Assembly: GCA_009699915.1 (NCBI GenBank)
Contig: WLNG01000024.1
Location: forward strand, 1-10,848
Direction of reading: 5' to 3'
DNA: 10,848 bases
From: Actinomycetota bacterium
GTDB taxonomy: Bacteria > Actinomycetota > Thermoleophilia > Solirubrobacterales > Solirubrobacteraceae
The first letter of the stretch is position 1. Each line of letters starts with the position of its first letter. Shown here piece after piece: positions 6,111-10,848 of this stretch. Made by a program: the position numbers and the translations under genes. The notes beneath the pieces were generated by a model. That model was not told the DNA's origin, did not search any database, and saw only the letters and a list, made by a program, of their open reading frames with translations.

Positions 6111-6128
6111 TATTAGGGCGCCCTAATA
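6111..6128. promoter_or_regulatory. perfect 18-bp palindrome, candidate DtxR/IdeR-family metal-responsive operator
   Basis: TATTAGGGCGCCCTAATA is perfectly self-complementary and lies 32 bp before the start codon of the iron-binding lipoprotein gene. Its TTAGG and CCTAA arms match the ends of the known IdeR/DtxR box (TTAGGTTAGSCTAACCTAA), though the centre is shorter: 14 bp from TTAGG to CCTAA instead of 19 bp. A repressor bound here when iron or manganese is plentiful would block the importer operon. It could also touch the divergent ALDH promoter, though it is 130 bp from that start. The palindrome is directly seen; the regulator identity is inferred. Confidence 0.6.
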
Positions 6129-6160
6129 CTTGACCCGGAACCCGAGGATCGAAAGCTCAG

Positions 6161-7204
6161 ATGACCTCCCGTCGCAGTCTCTGCCTCCTGATCACCGCGC
6201 TGCTCGCCGTACCCTCACTCGCCGCCTGCGGCGCAGGGGATTCCGGGGGCTCGGCCGGCGACGGCTCCTTGCTGACGATCTACTCCGGTCGTGACGCGGA
6301 ATACGTCGCTCCGATCATCGACCGCTTCCGCAAGGCCCATCCGGATATCCACGTGAAGGTCCGCTACGGCGATAGCGCAGAGCTCGCCGCGACGATCCGC
6401 GAGGAGGGCGACCGCAGCCCGGCCGATCTCTTCTTCAGCCAGGATGCAGGGGCGCTCGGGGCGCTGCAGGGCGTCGGCCTGCTCAAGAAGCTGCCGCAGG
6501 CGACGCTCGACCGCGTGCCCGCCGAGTTCAACTCGGCTGCCGGGGACTGGGTCGGCGTGACCGGTCGCGTGCGCGTGCTTGCGTACGACTCCCGCAAGCT
6601 TAAGGAGGCGGACCTGCCTGCGTCGGTCTTCGATCTCACGCAGCCGCGCTGGAAGGGAAAGATCGGATGGGCGCCGACCAACGCCTCGTTCCAATCGTTC
6701 GTGACCGGCATGCGCAAGGTCGAGGGCGACGCGAAGACGAAGGCCTGGCTTGAGGCGATGAAGGCCAATGGAACCCAGGCCTACGAGAAGAACGGGATCA
6801 TCCGCGACGCCATCGCCTCAGGTGAGATCGAAGCCGGCCTGATCAACCACTACTACATCATCGAAGGCCGCACGGCCGGGGAGGTCAAGGGGAACGACTA
6901 CCCGGTGCACCTGCACTTCTTCCCGAACGGCGACATCGGCACGATGGTCAACGTCTCGGGGATCGGGATTCTCTCCGGGGCTGGTCAGCAGGCCAACGCC
7001 CAACGGTTCATCGACTTCGTCCTCGAGCGGCCCCAGCAGGAGTACTTCGCCCGCGACGTCGGCGAGTACCCGCTGATCCCGGGCGTACCGCAGGACCCGT
7101 CGCTGCCGCCGTTCGCCTCGATCACCCGGCCGAAGGTGAACCTCGCCGACCTCGCCGACCTCCAGGGAACGCAGGCGCTCCTGCAACAGGCCGGCGTGCT
7201 CTGA
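6161..7204 (+). CDS. ferric-iron ABC transporter substrate-binding lipoprotein (FbpA/FutA type)
   Basis: This 347-residue extracytoplasmic binding protein begins with a lipoprotein signal peptide. A basic SRR is followed by the hydrophobic LCLLITALLAVPS and the lipobox LAAC, with lipidated Cys23. A Gly/Ser-rich linker follows. The mature domain opens with LTIYSGRDAEYV, typical of the Fbp/Fut/Afu iron-binding cluster, and contains FFSQDAGALG (91-100), a short KLPQAT segment, and NHYYIIE (229-235). The tandem tyrosines Tyr231-Tyr232 match the Fe(III)-binding pair of FbpA. It delivers iron to the permease encoded 4 bp downstream. The ATG is preceded by GAGGA (6144-6148) at a rather long 12-nt spacing. 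The palindrome at 6111-6128 probably regulates it. Confidence in the transporter family is high; iron as substrate is likely. Confidence 0.92.
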   Translation: MTSRRSLCLLITALLAVPSLAACGAGDSGGSAGDGSLLTIYSGRDAEYVAPIIDRFRKAHPDIHVKVRYGDSAELAATIREEGDRSPADLFFSQDAGALGALQGVGLLKKLPQATLDRVPAEFNSAAGDWVGVTGRVRVLAYDSRKLKEADLPASVFDLTQPRWKGKIGWAPTNASFQSFVTGMRKVEGDAKTKAWLEAMKANGTQAYEKNGIIRDAIASGEIEAGLINHYYIIEGRTAGEVKGNDYPVHLHFFPNGDIGTMVNVSGIGILSGAGQQANAQRFIDFVLERPQQEYFARDVGEYPLIPGVPQDPSLPPFASITRPKVNLADLADLQGTQALLQQAGVL

Positions 7205-7208
7205 CGCT

Positions 7209-8822
7209 GTGGCGGTGACGGCCGACAGCCCGAGCGAGGCTCGCAGGATGCGTGCTCGACTGCGCCTCCGTCGGCTCCCGCCCGGCGTGCTCGTCGCCGC
7301 CATCGTCGTGGCCGCCGCCTGTGCGATCCCGGTTGCCTACCTGGCGGTCGTCATGCTCGACGATCCGTCCGCCGCCTGGGATGCCATCTGGCGCTCCTCG
7401 ACGCTCACGCTGCTGCTGCGCAGCGCGGCCTTCGCCATCGCGGTGGGTGCCGGGGCGACGGCGCTCGCGCTGCCGCTCGCCTGGCTGACGGCGCGCACCG
7501 ACCTGCCGCTGCGCCGCCTCTGGACCGTGCTCGCCACGCTCCCGCTCGTGATCCCGAGCTACATCGGCGCCTATCTGCTGGTCTCGGCGCTCGGCCCGCG
7601 CGGGGAACTCCAGCGGATCCTTGCGCCGATCGGCATCGAGCGGATTCCCAGTATCTACGGGTTCGGTGGGGCGTGGGTCGTGCTCACGCTGTTCACGTAC
7701 CCATTGGTGCTCCTCCCGCTGCGCGCCGCGCTGCGGCGGATGGACCCCGCGCTCGAGGACGCCGCGCGGGGCATGGGCAGATCGGAGTGGGCGGTCGCCA
7801 GGACGGTCGTCCTGCCGCAGCTCGTTCCCGCGATCGGCGCGGGAGCGCTGCTCGCCGCGCTCTACGCCCTCTCGGACTTCGGCGCCGTCTCGATTCTGCG
7901 CTTCGACTCCTTCACCCGCGTCATTTACCAGTCGTATCGCGGGAGCTTCGATCGCACCGGTGCGGCGGCGCTCGCCGCGCTGCTCGTCGTCGTCATGGTC
8001 GGCCTGCTGCTGCTGGAGTCGCGGGCTCGTCGCGGGCGCGCGTATTTCCGCAGCGCGCCAGGTGTCGCCCGCGACGCGCGCATCGTGCGTCTCGGGCGCT
8101 GGCGTTGGCCCGCGCTGGCCTTCTGTGCGGCGGTAGCCCTCGTGGCCTTCGTCCTGCCGGTGGCGATGCTGCTCCTGTGGTCCGGCCGGAGCGTCGCCGG
8201 CAGCGTGGCGTGGCCTGACGTCCTCGCGGCCACCGGCAACTCGCTGCTGCTTGCGGCGCTCGCCGCCGCCTTCGCAACGCTCGCTGCGCTTCCGATCGCC
8301 TGGCTTGGCGCGCGCCATCCAGGGCGCGCGACGGGCCTGCTCGGAGCGCTGACGACCACCGGCTACGCCCTGCCGGGGATCGTCGTAGCGCTTGCACTCG
8401 TCTTCTTCGGCATTCGGGTGGTTCCCGCGCTCTACCAGTCGCTTCCGATGCTCGTCTTCGCGCTCGTGATCCTGCTCGCACCACTCGCCGTCGGGGCAGC
8501 GCGCTCCGCCTTCCTGCAGATCTCGCCGCGTGTCGAGGAGGCGGCGCGCGGCGCGGGTCGCTCTCCGGCATCGGTCGCCGCGCGGATCACGTTCCCGCTC
8601 GCCCGTGCGGGGATCCTCGCCGGGGCGGCGCTCGTCTTCCTCGCGGCGATCAAGGAACTGCCCGCGGTCGTGCTGCTCTCGCCGATCGGCTTCGACACGC
8701 TGCCGCTGATGATCTGGCAGGAGACGAATCGTTCGTACTTTGAGGCCGGCGCGATCCCGGCCCTGGTGCTGCTGGCGGTCTCCGCACCGCCGCTGTGGTT
8801 GCTCGTGGGGCGAGAGCGGTGA
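7209..8822 (+). CDS. ferric-iron ABC transporter permease, fused two-module type (FbpB-like)
   Basis: This 537-residue protein has about twelve hydrophobic segments and two homologous ABC permease modules in one chain. Each carries an EAA-type cytoplasmic loop that docks to the ATPase: ALEDAARGMGRSEWAVARTV (residues 181-200) and the matching VEEAARGAGRSPASVAARI (442-460). This double-length layout is usual for Fbp/Sfu/Hit iron permeases. The chosen start is GTG at 7209, 4 bp after the binding-protein stop. GTG at 7215 or ATG at 7248 are possible alternatives, since none has a clear ribosome binding site and the first membrane segment only starts near residue 27. Translational coupling to the upstream gene is likely. 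The ATPase gene follows after 17 bp. Confidence 0.92.
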   Translation: MAVTADSPSEARRMRARLRLRRLPPGVLVAAIVVAAACAIPVAYLAVVMLDDPSAAWDAIWRSSTLTLLLRSAAFAIAVGAGATALALPLAWLTARTDLPLRRLWTVLATLPLVIPSYIGAYLLVSALGPRGELQRILAPIGIERIPSIYGFGGAWVVLTLFTYPLVLLPLRAALRRMDPALEDAARGMGRSEWAVARTVVLPQLVPAIGAGALLAALYALSDFGAVSILRFDSFTRVIYQSYRGSFDRTGAAALAALLVVVMVGLLLLESRARRGRAYFRSAPGVARDARIVRLGRWRWPALAFCAAVALVAFVLPVAMLLLWSGRSVAGSVAWPDVLAATGNSLLLAALAAAFATLAALPIAWLGARHPGRATGLLGALTTTGYALPGIVVALALVFFGIRVVPALYQSLPMLVFALVILLAPLAVGAARSAFLQISPRVEEAARGAGRSPASVAARITFPLARAGILAGAALVFLAAIKELPAVVLLSPIGFDTLPLMIWQETNRSYFEAGAIPALVLLAVSAPPLWLLVGRER

Positions 8823-8839
8823 CGCGCGAGGGTGTCACG

Positions 8840-9946
8840 ATGTCGGCGATGGATCGCATCGCCGCCCAGGTCGCAGGCTGTGTGCTCTCCGGGGAGGGGA
8901 CTCGCCCGGTGGTTGTGTCCTGTCGCGATCTCCATCGCGCCTTCGGAACGGTGCGCGCCGTGGACGGAGTCGACCTGCGGCTGGGCGAAGGCGAGATCGG
9001 CGCCTTGCTCGGTCCGAGTGGCTGCGGCAAGACCACGCTCCTACGACTGATCGCGGGCTTCGAGCGCCCGGATCGCGGGGAGGTTCGCGTCGGCGGCGTG
9101 CAGGTCGCAGGCGACCGGGAGTTCGTCCCTCCGCAGCGGCGGCGGATCGGGATGGTCTTCCAGGACTACGCACTCTTCCCGCACCTCGACGTCGCGGCCA
9201 ACGTCGGCTACGCGCTCGGCCGACGGCCGGACGCCGCCCGCGTTGCGCAGGTGCTCGAGCTCGTCGGCCTGGGTGGTCTCGGGGACCGGCGTCCGCATGA
9301 GCTCTCCGGCGGGCAGCAGCAGCGCGTCGCACTTGCGCGCGCGCTTGCGCCCACGCCGGCACTCATCCTGCTCGACGAGCCGTTCTCGAACCTCGATGCC
9401 GCGCTGCGCGAGCGCGTGCGGGCGGACGTGCGCGAGATCCTCCGCGCTGCCGGCGTCACGGTCCTGATCGTCACGCACGATCAGGAGGAGGCGCTGAGCA
9501 TCGCCGACCGCGTCTTCGTCATGCGGGCCGGACGAATCGAGCAGGAGGGCATGCCGGAGGAGGTCTACAGCTCGCCCGCCTCGCGCTGGGCGGCCGAGTT
9601 CCTCGGCGATGTGGACATCCTCCCCGGTCAGGCGGCCGGTGGCCACGCGACATGCGCGCTCGGACGGGTTCCGGTTCCCGAGGGGCTCGAGGGGCCGGTC
9701 GACGTCCTCGTCCGGCCGGAGTCGCTGACGGTCGGGCTCGGGCGTGAGGAGGGGGGCCAAGGCGCCGTCGTCGTCGCACGCACCTACTTCGGGCACGACC
9801 AGTTGGTCACGCTGGAGCTCGGTGACGGGCTGCGCCTGCGCAGCCGCTGCATGGGCTTCCCGGCATGGCATCCGGGAGACCGTCTGCGCGTGCGCTTGAG
9901 CGGCCCTGTCTCGGTCCTCCCGGTGCAGCCCGGCGACGACCGCTAG
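8840..9946 (+). CDS. ferric-iron ABC transporter ATP-binding protein (FbpC-like, with TOBE-type tail)
   Basis: This 368-residue ATPase powers the iron importer. In order it has Walker A GPSGCGKT (58-65), Q-loop FQDY (Gln108), signature LSGGQQQR (155-162), Walker B LILLDE (175-180), D-loop NLD (184-186) and H-loop His213 in VTHDQEEA. Residues about 255-368 form the C-terminal regulatory region of the CUT1/Fbp/Pot group, with VDVLVRPESL, a TOBE-type domain. ATG 8840 is chosen because GAGGG (8828-8832) lies 7 nt upstream. A longer frame from 8795 would overlap the permease, and a GTG near 8910 would remove an unusual 20-residue N-terminal extension. It is the third gene of the operon. Confidence 0.9.
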   Translation: MSAMDRIAAQVAGCVLSGEGTRPVVVSCRDLHRAFGTVRAVDGVDLRLGEGEIGALLGPSGCGKTTLLRLIAGFERPDRGEVRVGGVQVAGDREFVPPQRRRIGMVFQDYALFPHLDVAANVGYALGRRPDAARVAQVLELVGLGGLGDRRPHELSGGQQQRVALARALAPTPALILLDEPFSNLDAALRERVRADVREILRAAGVTVLIVTHDQEEALSIADRVFVMRAGRIEQEGMPEEVYSSPASRWAAEFLGDVDILPGQAAGGHATCALGRVPVPEGLEGPVDVLVRPESLTVGLGREEGGQGAVVVARTYFGHDQLVTLELGDGLRLRSRCMGFPAWHPGDRLRVRLSGPVSVLPVQPGDDR

Positions 9947-9962
9947 CGGCCGCGAGCGGTGA

Positions 9963-9978
9963 CCGGGCACCCGCCCGG
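9963..9978 (+). terminator. hairpin after the iron-transport operon
   Basis: CCGGGC-accc-GCCCGG forms a perfect 6-bp GC stem with a 4-nt loop, 17 bp after the ATPase stop codon. There is no U-run behind it, so it may only weaken read-through into the SCP2 gene. Confidence 0.3.
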
Positions 9979-10041
9979 CGCGTCGTGCCACTATTGTCCG
10001 CGACCCGCGCGCGGCTCCCCGCCGCAGCGGAACCTGAACCC

Positions 10042-10623
10042 ATGGCGCGATTCACCGACGATCAGGCCGTCTATTCCCAGCTCGGCCGCCTCTTTGAGGA
10101 GCTGCTCGCCGATCCGGCGACCGGTGACCGCGTGCGCGCGCTGGGCGTCGTGGTCCAGTTCAAGCTGCTCAAGCCTGATTCGCAGATCACGCTGAACATC
10201 GGTGAGGATGCTCCGGGCACGGTCGAGTTTGGCATCACGCAGGCGCGACCGGCCGTGGTGCTGCTGATGGATGCCGAGACCGCGCATCGCTTCTGGTCGG
10301 GTCGGCTCGCGCTGAACGTCGCGCTGGCGGAGGGCCGCATCTCGGCGCAGGGCCCGGTCGCGACCATCCTGAAGCTCGTCCCGCTCGTGAAGCCCGCCAG
10401 CGCGATCTACGCGCGGATCACGGGCGAGGCCGCCCCTGAGGCGCCCACGGCGACGGAGGCGGACGTGGAGGAGGAGCTGGCCGTCGTCGATGAGACCCCG
10501 GCCGAGGACCAGACTCCCGCCGAGGAAGACACCTCGGCCGAGGAAGACACCCCGGCCGAGGAAGACACCCCGGCCGAGAACGACACCCCGGCCGAGGACG
10601 AGGCTCCGGCCGACTCGGCCTGA
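10042..10623 (+). CDS. SCP2 sterol-carrier-domain protein with acidic repeat tail
   Basis: This is a 193-residue protein. The frame is open further upstream, but ATG 10042 (MARFTDDQAVYSQL) starts right at the domain and is preferred. Residues about 10-127 form an SCP2-type lipid-binding fold: VVVQFKLLKPDSQITLNI, then VEFGITQARPAVVLLMDAET, HRFWSGRLALNVALAEGRI, and GPVATILKLVPLVKP, the helix that closes the pocket. Such domains bind acyl chains, sterols or acyl-CoA in the cytoplasm. No signal peptide or membrane segment is visible. Residues 131-193 are a disordered-looking acidic tail built from six copies of an A-E-E-D-T-P-like hexapeptide, which is not part of the usual family. Separated from the iron operon by 95 bp, it probably has its own promoter. 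No strong ribosome binding site is seen. Confidence 0.83.
   Translation: MARFTDDQAVYSQLGRLFEELLADPATGDRVRALGVVVQFKLLKPDSQITLNIGEDAPGTVEFGITQARPAVVLLMDAETAHRFWSGRLALNVALAEGRISAQGPVATILKLVPLVKPASAIYARITGEAAPEAPTATEADVEEELAVVDETPAEDQTPAEEDTSAEEDTPAEEDTPAENDTPAEDEAPADSA
10501..10608 (+). repeat. six tandem 18-bp coding repeats
   Basis: Units begin at 10501, 10519, 10537, 10555, 10573 and 10591. The consensus is gccgaggaagacaccccg, encoding AEEDTP. Units 4 and 3 are identical; the first and last are most diverged. The exact 18-bp period keeps the reading frame, so slippage would change tail length without a frameshift. Confidence 0.9.
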
Positions 10624-10641
10624 TCGTCCGGCTCAGGCCGA
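10615..10641. terminator. hairpin spanning both stop codons of the convergent SCP2 and NUDIX genes
   Basis: TCGGCCTGA-tcgtccggc-TCAGGCCGA is a perfect 9-bp stem with a 9-nt loop. The left arm ends in the TGA of the SCP2 gene, and the right arm begins with the complement of the TGA of the minus-strand gene. It is placed to end transcription from both sides, although no U-tract follows in either direction. Confidence 0.5.
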
Positions 10642-10848
10642 CTCGGGGTAGCCCGCGTCGCCGGGCAGCAGGACGCGCGCGACCTCACCCTCGGTGACGA
10701 TCTGCGGCTCGACCGCAACCACCTCGCGCGCCGCGGCGTACGAGAGGAGCTCTTCGGCGCTTGCGAAGACCGCGAGCTGCTCGAGATGGCGCATCGTCGG
10801 ATAGACGAGGTCGAGCTCGCCGTCTGCGTGCTCGCGCAGCGCGTCCCC
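10633..10848 (-). CDS. probable NUDIX hydrolase, C-terminal end only
   Basis: This 71-residue frame is open to the right edge, so the gene starts outside the window. The translation includes LDLVYPTMRHLEQLAVFASA, then EELLSYAAAREVVAVEPQIV and TEGEVARVLLPGDAGYPESA. This tail pattern (L-PT-RHLE-LA, followed by a V-P-V segment and a final LLPGD-GY) recalls the C-terminus of actinobacterial NUDIX proteins of the NUDT19/RP2 type, which hydrolyse nucleoside diphosphate derivatives such as acyl-CoA. The Nudix box itself is not in view, so the call rests on memory of the tail. The reading frame has no stop across 216 bp and ends 9 bp from the convergent SCP2 gene. Confidence 0.55.
   Translation of the reverse strand, partial: GDALREHADGELDLVYPTMRHLEQLAVFASAEELLSYAAAREVVAVEPQIVTEGEVARVLLPGDAGYPESA

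Noticed and set aside
4946..6133. 395-residue plus-strand open frame opposite the aldehyde dehydrogenase
   Set aside because: It is antisense to a clear ALDH with all catalytic residues. Its composition is Arg/Gly/Asp-rich and it has no recognisable motif.
7122..8318. 398-residue minus-strand frame opposite the permease
   Set aside because: It is a highly polar Arg/Gln/Glu product antisense to a convincing membrane permease. This is a typical GC-rich shadow frame.
9041..9991. 316-residue minus-strand frame opposite the ABC ATPase
   Set aside because: It is antisense to intact Walker A, signature and Walker B motifs and has no family features of its own.
9865..10041. 59-residue N-terminal extension of the SCP2 protein
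   Set aside because: It overlaps the end of the ATPase gene and is Arg/Ala/Pro-rich without structure. The SCP2 domain begins right after ATG 10042.
10501..10608. CRISPR array
   Set aside because: The 18-bp units are contiguous with no spacers and encode a regular peptide repeat.
10407..10718. Serine-rich repetitive minus-strand frame (SSAGVS repeats)
   Set aside because: It is only the reverse reading of the 18-bp coding repeats and runs out of frame into the NUDIX gene.

Overview
This is a high-GC window with dense, short-gapped genes and GTG as well as ATG starts. It contains a class E-type sortase, an SCP2-domain protein, TANNNT-type -10 boxes and several apparently leaderless genes. 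Together these suggest an actinobacterium, possibly of the Thermoleophilia/Solirubrobacterales type. That placement is inference from gene content and base composition; no marker gene is present to confirm it. It looks like an ordinary chromosomal housekeeping region. I see no insertion sequence, phage gene, integrase, CRISPR array or toxin-antitoxin pair.

Layout, left half. The window opens inside a DAO-family FAD-dependent amine/amino-acid oxidoreductase (stop at 1038), followed by tRNA-Leu(CAA). A minus-strand four-helix membrane protein of unknown function comes next, then a second tRNA-Leu (UAG). A LuxR-type regulator follows, with its HTH placed between an N-terminal PAS domain and a probable second PAS-like domain. 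A tRNA-Trp(CCA) abuts the 3' end of a minus-strand sortase gene. The sortase is divergent from a short-chain dehydrogenase resembling peroxisomal trans-2-enoyl-CoA reductase. That SDR gene converges on an aminobutyraldehyde dehydrogenase-type ALDH gene, and the two genes overlap by the four bases CTAG.

Layout, right half. A 180-bp divergent intergenic region carries two perfect palindromes. One, TATTAGGGCGCCCTAATA, looks like a DtxR/IdeR-family metal-responsive operator. It leads into a three-gene ferric-iron ABC importer: lipoprotein binding protein, fused double permease, and ATPase with TOBE-like tail. An SCP2 sterol-carrier-domain protein with an acidic hexapeptide-repeat tail follows. 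It converges on the truncated 3' end of a probable NUDIX hydrolase gene, and a hairpin containing both stop codons lies at the junction.

How the parts relate. The iron importer is the only clear multi-gene functional unit, and it is probably iron- or manganese-repressed through the palindrome. The ALDH and the truncated FAD oxidase would both fit amine/polyamine catabolism, but they are 3.5 kb apart and not co-transcribed. No clearly novel system is visible. The most interesting points are the putative metal operator, the PAS-HTH-PAS regulator, the overlapping leaderless divergent promoters, the repeat tail of the SCP2 protein, and gene ends packed into shared stop/hairpin structures.
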